The notes below the pieces were generated by a model. The model saw only the letters and a list, made by a program, of their open reading frames with translations. It was not told the origin of the DNA and made no database searches. From Planctomycetaceae bacterium (GTDB lineage: Bacteria; Planctomycetota; Phycisphaerae; Tepidisphaerales; Tepidisphaeraceae), in the NCBI GenBank assembly GCA_027487775.1, contig JAIYCY010000020.1, forward strand, positions 1 through 44,203: a stretch of 44,203 bases of DNA. Direction: 5' to 3'. The translations under genes and the position numbers were made by a program. Shown here one piece after another: positions 18,301-25,052 of the stretch (within the stretch, counting starts at the first letter, position 1; the number at the start of each line of letters is the position of its first letter).

Positions 18301-19170
18301 TGCAGCGTCTTTGAAGGCAATGCCCCGGCGCATCTCGAAGAGAACCTCCTCGTACGCGACACCATCGCCGGTCTGGCAAAGACCCAGACGACCTCGGCGC
18401 GACCGGCCGCGCTACGCTTCATGCTGGGCGAGGCCGTCGCGATCAAGCCGGCAACCGCCATCGCGCTACGATCCCGCGCGGGGGCCAATGCCCTGGTCAT
18501 CGGACAGCAGGACGAACAGGCCGCGAGCGTGCTTGCTTCAGGCGTGCTCGGGCTCTCGCTCCAGCTTCCGCCTCGCGGATTCAAGGTCACACTCCTCGAC
18601 GCAACGCCCGCCGACTCAGCTCTCGCCGGTCGCCTGGCTGAGGTCCTGCAAACGCTCGGCGTGGATCTGGTCGATGTGCCCTATCGAGACGCGCCCGACG
18701 CCGTCGTCGCGCTCGCCGCAACGATCAACGCCCGACGCGACGAACCGAACCCGCAGCCGCACATCCTGCTCATCAACGGCCTGCATCGGTATCGCGACCT
18801 GCGAAAACAGGAAGAATCCTTCAGCTTCAGCATGGACGACGATAAGCCGAAATCGACTCCGCCCGACAAAGCGCTAGCGGAACTACTTCGAGACGGCCCG
18901 AGCGCTGGTATCCATGTGATCGCGTGGATCGACACGGTGGCGGCGCTCGAGCGGACGATCGACCGGTCGCTCATGCGCGAGTTTGACCATCGGGTCCTCT
19001 TCCAAATGAGCGCCAACGACAGCGCAACGCTCATCGACTCGACCGCGGGCAACAAACTCGGCACGCACCGTGCCCTCTACTACTCCGAAGAACTTGGCGT
19101 GATCGAAAAGTTCCGCCCCTACGCACTTCCGTCCGCCGACCTCCTAGAACGACTACGCAGCGCGCGTTGA
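15301..19170 (+). CDS. large membrane ATPase with three FtsK/EssC-like domains
   Basis: 1289 residues. Order: N-terminal coiled coil (about 20-165); two membrane segments (about 220-241 and 257-278); a second charged coiled coil (about 285-425); then three RecA/FtsK-like modules. Module 1 (about 480-690) has no Walker A where one would stand (SLLIEHDRSARDAALDMLRA). Module 2 is intact: Walker A GKTGSGKST from residue 755, LYLIDFKRG, Walker B LLIVDEFQE with Asp867-Glu868, and SQTIGG sensor region. Module 3 (about 1040-1289) lacks Walker A (ALVIGQQDEQAASVLA) but keeps the fold's strands. There is no C-terminal FtsK gamma domain. The three-module layout and the motif spacing around LSRPGEAIY resemble EssC/EccC of type VII secretion more than FtsK, but there are no FHA domains and no WXG100 gene nearby. 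Substrate (protein or DNA) is unknown. Start: ATG at 15301; a longer frame to 15223 has no support. Confidence 0.88.
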   Translation: MPDPSAAPNELPPTPRDAQRHALDELIRLASECVHIDANLRKTLDAAREKAERELRTQSTLLAADLDGQIDDRSRIIESDRARLLELQSSESQKINDRFNALRQRVLGEYESQAGKIKKDYQDAQWLAESVVDSAILAAKQTYKQVVEKTEADRAGLDELRGDGVKRLQRLGMQELGLTPIHESIKTQDSESTPAQRFEPAKALAGQTLDRLDQLGWPKLLVGAMPLLLGVVIIAGAAAVTQPWSKNLMTEWQPTAIACGVGLVLAVGTGIGLNIIASRRITALWNASDRAIAEARAALDQRMLDAAAKRDNDIASAKASRDAESARIKQQFTPLADRAKAKRDEQLRQIDHQFETERDRLVAQHRQTLDEFEARSDSSLGALREDRRARLAGAQAIFDQHITSSTNAFEDAQTQLVRRWNSGLEATQSQSRLTSGPGLTRFGTLRIDLSRIAADAGSDLATTRLVPPPPYDVPAWLAMPRQASLLIEHDRSARDAALDMLRATVCSLLTTIEPGRCRFTFIDPVGLGQSFAGFMHLADDDDALVTGRIWSEQQQIDQRLVDLTEHMETVIQKYLRNEFQTIDEYNAQAGELAEPYRFLVIADLPAGFSDESLRRLANIATSGARCGVYVLVSRDARSPIAQPAVLDDLRLGCSVLHADANDIVWRDPVFGRFAFTPAPAPDDATLTAALRDVGRRAKANKRIEVPFAAIAPHESQRWSLNADSDVGVPVGRSGATRLQSFRLGRGVAQHCLIAGKTGSGKSTLLNVLITNLALWYSPEEVELYLIDFKRGVEFKAYAAERLPHARAIAVESDREFGLSVLQRLDAELNRRGELYRRAGAQDLASYRNEQSRDKTLPVLPRQLLIVDEFQELFSEDDKLSQEASTLIDRLVRQGRAFGIHVVLGSQTIGGQQGVPRATFGQMAVRVALQCTEADSQLILGDNNSAARLLSRPGEAIYNDAGGAVENNSPFQISWLSDETRSQQLRVARELAESRGYRNPGCSVFEGNAPAHLEENLLVRDTIAGLAKTQTTSARPAALRFMLGEAVAIKPATAIALRSRAGANALVIGQQDEQAASVLASGVLGLSLQLPPRGFKVTLLDATPADSALAGRLAEVLQTLGVDLVDVPYRDAPDAVVALAATINARRDEPNPQPHILLINGLHRYRDLRKQEESFSFSMDDDKPKSTPPDKALAELLRDGPSAGIHVIAWIDTVAALERTIDRSLMREFDHRVLFQMSANDSATLIDSTAGNKLGTHRALYYSEELGVIEKFRPYALPSADLLERLRSAR

Positions 19171-19209
19171 AGTCTCTTCATCCTCAGAAACACAGCCGTT
19201 TGAATCATC

Positions 19210-19857
19210 ATGTCTCACCGCATCGACATCATCAGCATCGGAACCCTGTCGCGCAATCTGCTCTGGAACGAGACCGGCGCGAGGCGAAGTCAGCACGCAA
19301 CGACAACCCTCGTCCGCGTCGGAAAGCGAAACATCCTCATCGATCCCGGCCTGCCTGCCATCGCGCTGCTCGCACGATTGGCCGAGCGGACTGGGATGGA
19401 GCCGCGAGCGATCACGGACATTTTTCTGACGCATGTTGCCAATGACAGTGTGGCAGGGCTCGAGGCCTTCGAGCACGCGAACTGGTGGTGCAGCGAGGCC
19501 GAACTCGCCACGATCGCGAGTCGAGCCCACGCCGGCGATCACGAAGCACCGGTGGTTCAGCTCGCCTCCAAGCTCAAACCCGCGCCAGACAAACTCGCAC
19601 CCGGCGTCGATCTCTATCCACTGCCCGGATACACCGCGGGCACCTCGGGCCTTCTCATCGCGGCAGCGGTCTCAACGACGCTCATCACCGGGCCCGCGGT
19701 CGGTTCGCTCGACCACTTCCTCGCCGGTCAGGTGCTCCCCGAATGCCGCTCGATCGAAGAAGCCAAATCGAGCCTGCAAGAGGTCTACGACATCGCCGAC
19801 GCGATCGTTCCCGGATACGACAATCTGTTCTCAAACCCGCGCGGACTCGGCGCGTAA
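19210..19857 (+). CDS. metallo-beta-lactamase-fold protein with lost metal ligands
   Basis: 215 residues, 39 bp after the large ATPase gene on the same strand. The fold is recognisable: HATTTLVRVGKRNILIDPGL at the N-terminus, FLTHVANDSVAGLEAFEHA where HxHxDH is expected, LPGYTAGTSGLLIAA where the G-H-T-x-G His should be, TLITGPAV in place of TGDA, and IVPGYDNLF in place of P-G-H-D. Of the usual ligands only the first His of the HxHxDH block remains; the others are Ala, Asp/Ser shifts, Tyr, Pro and Tyr. An active hydrolase therefore looks unlikely, although some close relatives naturally carry Tyr in the second motif. The frame is intact over the full length, so it seems kept as a protein, perhaps as a binding or scaffold subunit for the ATPase. 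That last point is inference. Confidence 0.82.
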   Translation: MSHRIDIISIGTLSRNLLWNETGARRSQHATTTLVRVGKRNILIDPGLPAIALLARLAERTGMEPRAITDIFLTHVANDSVAGLEAFEHANWWCSEAELATIASRAHAGDHEAPVVQLASKLKPAPDKLAPGVDLYPLPGYTAGTSGLLIAAAVSTTLITGPAVGSLDHFLAGQVLPECRSIEEAKSSLQEVYDIADAIVPGYDNLFSNPRGLGA

Positions 19858-19956
19858 GGCAACCTCTGACTTTCCGAGCGTGCTACGTACGCTGCAGCAA
19901 TTGCATTTGGAAGCGAGAATCACAGCGCGCGTCGCTTGCGGCTCGGTACGTCTTGA

Positions 19957-20904
19957 TCAAGGCTCGACCAGCGACGGCTGCGTCGTCGGTTCGATCAGTC
20001 GCTGGAGCATCTTGGGATACGGATCGGAAGCGGCCGTCACCGCTTCGATGCGGATACGCTTGATGACCGGCGGATTCACCGGCGTGCCGGTGTTCACATC
20101 CTTGATCGGCGTCTGCGCAATCGCGTCGATGGCAGCGTCCCCTTCGACGATCATTCCGAAGGCGGTGTACTTCCGATCGAGATGTCGCGTGCGCGCGTAA
20201 TCCAGACAGATGAAAAACTGACTCCCCGCCGAGTTGGCATACTCGCTTCGCGGGGGAAGCTGCGGTTCCAGCGGATCGCCTTCGCGCGCCATGGACAGCA
20301 CGCCACGCGTGTGCGGTCGGGCGTTGAACTCAGCATCGATCTCGTATCCGGGCCCGCCCGTGCCAGTGCCGAGTGGATCACCTCCCTGCAACACAAAACC
20401 CGGGATGATGCGATGAAACGTCAGACCGTCGTAAAAGCCTTCACGCGCCAGTCGAATAAAACTACCCGCCGTGTTCGGCGCTTCGTCGTAGTAAAACCCT
20501 GCAACCATTTCGCCCGCGTCGGTTTCGAAGATCGCCTTCACCAGCGGCTCAACCCGCACCACCACTGTCCCCGCCGGCGCACCCGGACGCTCATCGCCTC
20601 GCAATTGCACCACCAAAGGCGTCCCGACATACTCCCGCGTCGTCCGGCCTTCCGGAATCGCAAACGCAAGATATGTCCCGACTCGGAGCGACGGATAAAG
20701 CTTCTTCAAATCCACCGTCTGACCGGGCTCGATCCGCGTCGGCTTCTCCGTCTCCAATCGCGTCCCGTCGAATCCCGTCATCACCAGCACCACCGGAGAA
20801 TCGTGCTGGATCATCACCTCGATCGGCTGGTGCGGGGCATACCAACCCTTCAGCGGAACCAGCACGCTGAAGAGCGAAACGATCATCGCAGTCAGATCAA
20901 CCAT
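19957..20904 (-). CDS. exported cyclophilin-type peptidylprolyl isomerase
   Basis: 315 residues. An N-terminal hydrophobic stretch (MVDLTAMIVSLFSVLVPLKG) can act as a signal or anchor. Residues about 20-125 form a separate beta-rich region of no known family. The cyclophilin domain runs from about 130 to 295, with FHRIIPGFVLQGGDP (catalytic Arg in FHRIIPGF), GTGGPGYEIDAEFN, GVLSMAR and NSAGSQFFICL, all standard. It catalyses cis-trans isomerisation of prolyl bonds, here probably outside the cytoplasm during folding of envelope proteins. A Trp-to-Leu type change cannot be judged without an alignment. It is convergent with the MBL-fold gene (99 bp gap) and lies 53 bp downstream of folK on the same strand, so the two may share a transcript. 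Confidence 0.92.
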   Translation of the reverse strand: MVDLTAMIVSLFSVLVPLKGWYAPHQPIEVMIQHDSPVVLVMTGFDGTRLETEKPTRIEPGQTVDLKKLYPSLRVGTYLAFAIPEGRTTREYVGTPLVVQLRGDERPGAPAGTVVVRVEPLVKAIFETDAGEMVAGFYYDEAPNTAGSFIRLAREGFYDGLTFHRIIPGFVLQGGDPLGTGTGGPGYEIDAEFNARPHTRGVLSMAREGDPLEPQLPPRSEYANSAGSQFFICLDYARTRHLDRKYTAFGMIVEGDAAIDAIAQTPIKDVNTGTPVNPPVIKRIRIEAVTAASDPYPKMLQRLIEPTTQPSLVEP

Positions 20905-20957
20905 GCCCCAAGCCTAGCACGACAGACCCGCACAAGGCGAGCGCGGCATCCGTTCAC

Positions 20958-21455
20958 TCACAATTTGCCACCGCGCTCCGAACCGGACCCGACCGGCAAC
21001 GCACCCAACAACTCCGCAACTGTCCTGCCCAGAATCGGATGCACAACCGCCGGCGCAAGCTCCGCGAGCGGCTGCAACACGAATCGACGCTCGTGCATCC
21101 GAGGATGCGGCAGCGTCAGCATCTCGTCCCTGATGATCCGATCTCCAAACAAAATCAGATCCAAATCGATCGAGCGAGGCCCGTTCCGCACTCGACGACT
21201 CCGTCCCAGCCGATGCTCCACCTGCAAAAGCCCGTCCAACAACGCATGCGGCGACGCCGTCGTCTCCACTTCCACCACGCTATTCAAAAACGCCCCCGAG
21301 CCCGCCGGACAATCCACCGGCACCGTCTCGATCATCTTCGCCACCTTCGTCACACGCGTACCGGGCAACCGCGCGATCCACTCGACGGCGTCTCGCAGAT
21401 TACGCGTGCGACGCCCGAGGTTGCTGCCGAGCGCGATGTACGCGATGCTCGCCAT
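20958..21455 (-). CDS. folK: 2-amino-4-hydroxy-6-hydroxymethyldihydropteridine pyrophosphokinase
   Basis: 165 residues, folate synthesis enzyme that moves pyrophosphate from ATP to 6-hydroxymethyl-7,8-dihydropterin. Motifs: YIALGSNLGRRTRNLRDAV at the N-terminus, ETVPVDCPAGSGAFLNSVV, then RNGPRSIDLDLILFGD with the two Mg-binding aspartates, and LPHPRMHERRFVLQPLAEL. The length is normal for a stand-alone HPPK. No other folate gene is in the window. The ATG at 21455 lies only three bases from the likely GTG start of the divergent glycosyltransferase gene, so the two promoters must overlap each other's coding starts or one gene begins further in. Confidence 0.95.
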   Translation of the reverse strand: MASIAYIALGSNLGRRTRNLRDAVEWIARLPGTRVTKVAKMIETVPVDCPAGSGAFLNSVVEVETTASPHALLDGLLQVEHRLGRSRRVRNGPRSIDLDLILFGDRIIRDEMLTLPHPRMHERRFVLQPLAELAPAVVHPILGRTVAELLGALPVGSGSERGGKL

Positions 21456-21458
21456 GCC

Positions 21459-23459
21459 GTGAGCCTAATCGATACAGCCTCCGACGTCACCCGTCTCCCC
21501 CACGAGCCCCACGCACGCGATCACGCAACCGCGCGATCTCGGTCACGACTCTTCCTCTTCCTGCTCGCAACCATCGCCATCGCACACGGCATCATCGCAT
21601 ACGCCTCCGCACGCACCAAAAGCCCCACCTGGGACGAACCCCTCCACATGTTCGGCACATGGGCCATCCTCAACACCAACGACTTCCGCATCGATCCCGA
21701 AAATCCCGCCCTCTGGCATCGACTCCAAGCACCCTTCGTTCGCACATCCGATTTCACGCTCCCTCCCGACGATCCCGACTGGAAGCTCATCCCCGATCAG
21801 CCCATGCACGAATACGACCTCATGGTCAAGCTGATCCACCAGAAAGACGGAGACTCCATCCACTCCATGCTCAATCGCAGACGACTGCCCCACGCGATCC
21901 TCGGCGTCGCTTGCGTCGTCCTCGTCGGGCTGATGACTCGCTCGATCCTCAACCAGGCGACAGGCCCCATCTCACGTCATGCCAACTTCGCCTCACTGCT
22001 CGCCGCCACCTGGATTGCGTTCGATCCCACAATGCTCGGCCACGCGCCGATCGTCAAAAACGACGTCATCCTCGGCTTCTGCGTCCTCATCGTCGCATGG
22101 AGCCTCCTACGCATCATGCGCCGTGTCGACGCCGCCGGTCTCCTCGCCCTCGCGCTCTTCAGCTCCGCCGCGCCGCTCGTCAAATACTCCGGCGTACTCC
22201 TTGCCCCTGCCATCGTCGTCGCTCTCCTCGCCCGGGCGATCATCCCCGATCCGTGGACCGTCTTCCGACTCACGCTCTCCACGCGTTTTGCCAAACTCCT
22301 CACCGCCCTTTTCATCTTGATCCTCTGCCTCGGCAGCTTCCTCACACTCGCATGGTCGACGTACGGATTCCGACACGCCGCCACCACCACCGGCGATCCC
22401 CTCAACTTCCCCGCACTCCTCACCGAAGACCGCTGGCGAACCTTCTATCACCAGCACGGCGAACGCGCGCCCGTCGAAGCATGGGACTTCCTTCCCCAAA
22501 GTCGATCCGCACATCTCCTACACACACTCCATCGCGCCGAAATCCTCCCCGAAGCATTCACCTTCGGACTCATGCACGTCCACGCACTCTCTCGCATGCG
22601 GCCTGCCTTCCTGCTCGGCGAATACTACGACGGCGCACGACCCCTCTATTGGCCCGTCGCACTCTGGGCCAAATCGCCCGTCGCATCCTCCATCCTCGCA
22701 CTCCTCATCCTCCCCATCCTCATCATCACGCTCCGCCAACGCCCACGAGGCCACACCCGACTCGTCCTCCTCGCACTCACGCCCCCCATCCTCATCCTCG
22801 GCCTCGCAACACTCTTCGGACCCATGAACATCGGCGTCCGACACGCGCTCTCGCTCTACCCCATCCTCGCCGTCGTCGCGGGCATCGCGTTCGCCCTGCT
22901 CCTTCATCGATTCTCTCACGCACACGCTTCCCTCGCGTCCCGCGCTCCACTCGCGTCCCGCGCGCGCCGCGCCCGCCTCGCTCGAATCGCCGCACCCCTC
23001 CTCGTCGCTCTCGCCTCGCTCGAATCGCTCCTCCACACGCCCAACCATCTCGCCTTCTTCAACCTCATCGCCGACCGCGCCATCGGCCGATTCAACTTCA
23101 TCGGCAACTCCGATCTCGACTGGGGGCAGGACTACCCTCTCCTCGCAAACTGGCAACGCCAAAACCCAAACACCGAACTCTTCTTCGCATGGTCCTCTCT
23201 CATCGACCCGGTTAAATACAACATCCACGCGACTCGCATCCCTCCCGGACTCGGCGACTCTCCCGGACTTCCCGTCCTCGATCCCAATCGACCCGGCGTC
23301 ATCGCCATCACCGGGTTCCATCTCGTCCCCATCACCGACCGCAGCTACACCCAAGCCATGAAATCACTCCAACAACGAAAACCACTCGCCGTCCTCGGCA
23401 ACACCATCTTCCTCTACCGCTGGCCCTTCGACCCCCAACCCTCCCACAACAACCCCTAA
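21459..23459 (+). CDS. GT-C fold glycosyltransferase (PMT/ArnT-like)
   Basis: 666 residues from a GTG at 21459. Polytopic membrane protein, about ten to twelve hydrophobic segments. The first is LFLFLLATIAIAHGIIAYA (about 28-46), followed by SPTWDEPLHM, the acidic Asp-Glu motif of the first outside loop in protein O-mannosyltransferases, ArnT and related GT-C enzymes. Later loops carry HAPIVKNDV, GEYYDGARPLYWPVALWAKSP, MNIGVRHALSLYPI and the soluble-side FIGNSDLDWGQDYPLL. These enzymes use lipid-linked sugars and act on the outer face of the membrane. The frame stays open upstream over folK to 21039, but that part is a shadow. No ATG occurs before the conserved motif, so GTG 21459 is the best start. 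The acceptor is unknown. Confidence 0.85.
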   Translation: MSLIDTASDVTRLPHEPHARDHATARSRSRLFLFLLATIAIAHGIIAYASARTKSPTWDEPLHMFGTWAILNTNDFRIDPENPALWHRLQAPFVRTSDFTLPPDDPDWKLIPDQPMHEYDLMVKLIHQKDGDSIHSMLNRRRLPHAILGVACVVLVGLMTRSILNQATGPISRHANFASLLAATWIAFDPTMLGHAPIVKNDVILGFCVLIVAWSLLRIMRRVDAAGLLALALFSSAAPLVKYSGVLLAPAIVVALLARAIIPDPWTVFRLTLSTRFAKLLTALFILILCLGSFLTLAWSTYGFRHAATTTGDPLNFPALLTEDRWRTFYHQHGERAPVEAWDFLPQSRSAHLLHTLHRAEILPEAFTFGLMHVHALSRMRPAFLLGEYYDGARPLYWPVALWAKSPVASSILALLILPILIITLRQRPRGHTRLVLLALTPPILILGLATLFGPMNIGVRHALSLYPILAVVAGIAFALLLHRFSHAHASLASRAPLASRARRARLARIAAPLLVALASLESLLHTPNHLAFFNLIADRAIGRFNFIGNSDLDWGQDYPLLANWQRQNPNTELFFAWSSLIDPVKYNIHATRIPPGLGDSPGLPVLDPNRPGVIAITGFHLVPITDRSYTQAMKSLQQRKPLAVLGNTIFLYRWPFDPQPSHNNP

Positions 23460-23546
23460 ACCCGCCCCCACACCCTATCCCCCAATCCCCATCTCCCACA
23501 CCCCAATCCCAAACCTCCTCACCCCATCCCCTCCCCACCATAGACG
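23460..23546. repeat. C-rich strand-asymmetric intergenic tract
   Basis: Begins directly after the glycosyltransferase stop. Almost no G on the plus strand; runs of three to five C at short intervals, built around units such as CCCCAATCCC and CCCCATCCCC. The minus strand could form G-quadruplexes. A related tract lies at 24642-24737, and the opposite orientation is seen at 44086-44203. Confidence 0.75.
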
Positions 23547-23576
23547 CCCGCGCGTCACACCGACTACCATACCCAC

Positions 23577-24044
23577 ATGACACACTCACGCCTCACCGAT
23601 CTCGGCCTGCTGCTCGCTCGCATTCCCCTGGGCGCGTATTTCATGTTCGCAGGTTTTAATAAAGTCGTCGGCGTCGGCGTGGGCATGTTCGCTTCCAACA
23701 ACGTCCAAAACCTCCCGGAGTGGCTCCCCGCGTGGATCGGAAAGGCCTACCTCCACGCACTCCCGCCCGTCGAGTTCGCCGCCGGCGCTGCCATGATCCT
23801 CGGACTCTTCGTACGCGTCCAGGGCCTGCTCATGGCCCTCATGCTCACCAGCTTCGTCATCGCCGTCGGTCAACCCTTCAACGTCGTCAAACTCAGTGGC
23901 GACGGTATGGGCCCGCCCTTCGATTCCAATCTCGTCCTCCTCGGGCTCAGCCTCCTCCTCATGATCACCGGCGCGGGCCGCCTCTCCCTCGACGCCGCCC
24001 TCACCAAACGCCCCGTCACCTCAGCCCCCGCCAACAAAAACTAA
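23577..24044 (+). CDS. DoxX family membrane protein
   Basis: 155 residues with four hydrophobic segments: LGLLLARIPLGAYFMFAGF (about 9-27), FAAGAAMILGLFVRV (63-77), LMALMLTSFVIAVGQ (81-95) and SNLVLLGLSLLLMITGAG (115-132). The first carries the DoxX pattern R-x-x-x-G-x-x-x-x-F-G-x-x-K, read here as RIPLGAYFMFAGFNK. DoxX proteins are small inner-membrane proteins, named for a subunit of thiosulfate:quinone oxidoreductase in archaea; most bacterial members have no proven role. It starts 117 bp after the glycosyltransferase gene, beyond a C-rich tract. A link to the sulfur operon at 4-6.8 kb is possible but not shown. Confidence 0.88.
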   Translation: MTHSRLTDLGLLLARIPLGAYFMFAGFNKVVGVGVGMFASNNVQNLPEWLPAWIGKAYLHALPPVEFAAGAAMILGLFVRVQGLLMALMLTSFVIAVGQPFNVVKLSGDGMGPPFDSNLVLLGLSLLLMITGAGRLSLDAALTKRPVTSAPANKN

Positions 24045-24084
24045 ACCCTACCCACTCACCCCTTATCCAGCTAAACTCTCCCCC

Positions 24085-24315
24085 ATGGGCCAATCGCTAC
24101 TCGATCGCATCACCATTGAGCCGGGCAAGTGCGGCGGTCAGCCCTGCATTCGCGGACTCCGGTTCCGCGTCACCGATCTGCTCCAACTCCTCGCCGCCGG
24201 TGCCACCTACCAGGAAATCCTCCAAGACTACCCCTTCCTCGAACACGACGACATCCTCGCCTCAATCCAATACGCCGCCCATCAAACCGACCATGCCGTC
24301 GTGCTCAGCTCATGA
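24085..24315 (+). CDS. DUF433 antitoxin-like protein
   Basis: 76 residues. DUF433 proteins are small helix-turn-helix proteins that act as antitoxins beside PIN-like toxins. The signature is clear: LLDRITIEPGKCGGQPCIRG (residues 5-24), then RFRVTDLLQLLAAGATYQEI and LQDYPFLEHDDILASIQYAA. The two cysteines in CGGQPC are a common feature of the family. The stop TGA (24313-24315) overlaps an ATG at 24312 in an ATGA junction, which is how the toxin was meant to be coupled. Because the toxin frame is interrupted (next entry), this antitoxin may be an orphan that still regulates its own promoter or another copy of the toxin. Confidence 0.88.
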   Translation: MGQSLLDRITIEPGKCGGQPCIRGLRFRVTDLLQLLAAGATYQEILQDYPFLEHDDILASIQYAAHQTDHAVVLSS

Positions 24316-24641
24316 AGCTCTAGATTGACAATCAATTGCCCCTTGCCCTCGCACTTCATCTTCGCGGTTGGGGCTTGGATTGTGTTCATGTCTTGGATGC
24401 GCATCTCGGAGATGCCGATGATGCCGAGATCTGGGCGTACGCTCTGGCCGAATCACGCATCGTCGTCAGCAAGGACGAGGATTTCATCCCACTCGCCCTC
24501 CGCCAGGGCGACGCGGGCCGACTGTTGTGGGTTAGGCTTGGCAATTGTCGCAACGCACCCTTGCTCGCCGCCTTTGACCGCGTCAAAGATTCCCTGCTCG
24601 CCGAACTACGTTCGACGAATCGCATCATCGAACTCCGCTAA
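24312..24641 (+). pseudogene. DUF5615 PIN-like toxin with amber codon 4
   Basis: The frame starting at the coupled ATG (24312) reads Met-Lys-Leu, then TAG at 24321-24323, then IDNQLPLALALHLRGWG and on to the TAA at 24639-24641. DUF5615 toxins typically begin with Met-Lys, a few hydrophobic residues (often Leu-Trp) and then the first catalytic Asp followed by Q-L-P or similar, so the stop replaces a single codon, most simply TGG to TAG. Everything after it is intact: DADDAEIWAYALAESRIVV, the acidic SKDEDF, and LWVRLGNCRNAPLL. Restart at TTG 24336 is possible but loses the first catalytic Asp (codon 24327-24329). It is therefore probably inactive. Amber read-through or a sequencing error would change that. 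Confidence 0.82.
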
Positions 24642-24737
24642 ACCCACATCCCCCTGTCCATCCGTCCTCTCCCCATCCCCACACCCCATCCCCCATACCC
24701 CAATCCGCCCCTCCCCAATACACCCCCCGCTGCGCTC
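24642..24737. repeat. C-rich strand-asymmetric intergenic tract
   Basis: Runs of C broken by A and T on the plus strand, starting directly after the toxin stop. Includes CCCCATACCCCAATC, whose reverse complement is GATTGGGGTATGGGG, close to the GGGTATGGGG core of the 42-bp repeat at 44086-44203. Confidence 0.7.
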
Positions 24738-24842
24738 AGGGGGGAAAAATACCACAGCCCGCTGACGACATCGTGTCATCCCCCCAAAACCCGCCCGCCC
24801 GTCCGACCGCAGGAACATCCCACCGGTCGGACGTCATCGATC

Positions 24843-24885
24843 AGCCCGTAGGACGCGTGCAACGCACCATCCCCGCCGCACCCCA
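24843..24885. repeat. palindromic intergenic repeat, partial copy A
   Basis: 43 bp identical, from AGCCCGTAGGACGCGTGCAA through to CACCCCA, to the left part of copy B at 25404-25446. It has the left hairpin arm only; the right arm seen in copies B and C is missing and replaced by CAAGGGGC. Confidence 0.85.
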
Positions 24886-25052
24886 ACAAGGGGCTTTCCC
24901 GATGCAGATATCATCCCCCCGCCAACTGCTCCCGACAAAAGATGAACCTTGTTCGAACCCGACGTGCAGATAGACTGAACCGGCAAGAACGCCGGGGACG
25001 TTCCCCAGCGCATGCGGAGATTAATCACTAGTCATCCCGCAAAGGGGCTACC

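Larger units (their letters stand above)
24642..25052. other. repeat-bearing intergenic region
   Basis: 411 bp without a credible gene. It holds a C-rich tract (24642-24737), a hairpin of six C and six G around a ten-base loop at 24723-24744 followed by five A, a partial copy of the palindromic repeat (24843-24885), and a short G4/C4 stem (GGGGACGTTCCCC) near 24994. A T-loop-like GTTCGAACCC at 24951-24960 has no cloverleaf around it. Confidence 0.6.

Noticed and set aside
17197..18333. 378-codon antisense open frame inside the ATPase gene
   Set aside because: High GC with strong third-position bias gives long antisense frames throughout this window; there is no recognisable motif and no ribosome site.
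21039..21458. Upstream extension of the glycosyltransferase frame across folK
   Set aside because: It is composed mainly of Arg/His/Pro, antisense to folK, and lacks similarity to GT-C enzymes.
24940..24970. T-loop-like GTTCGAACCC suggesting a tRNA
   Set aside because: The flanking bases do not form a T stem and no acceptor, D or anticodon arm can be drawn.
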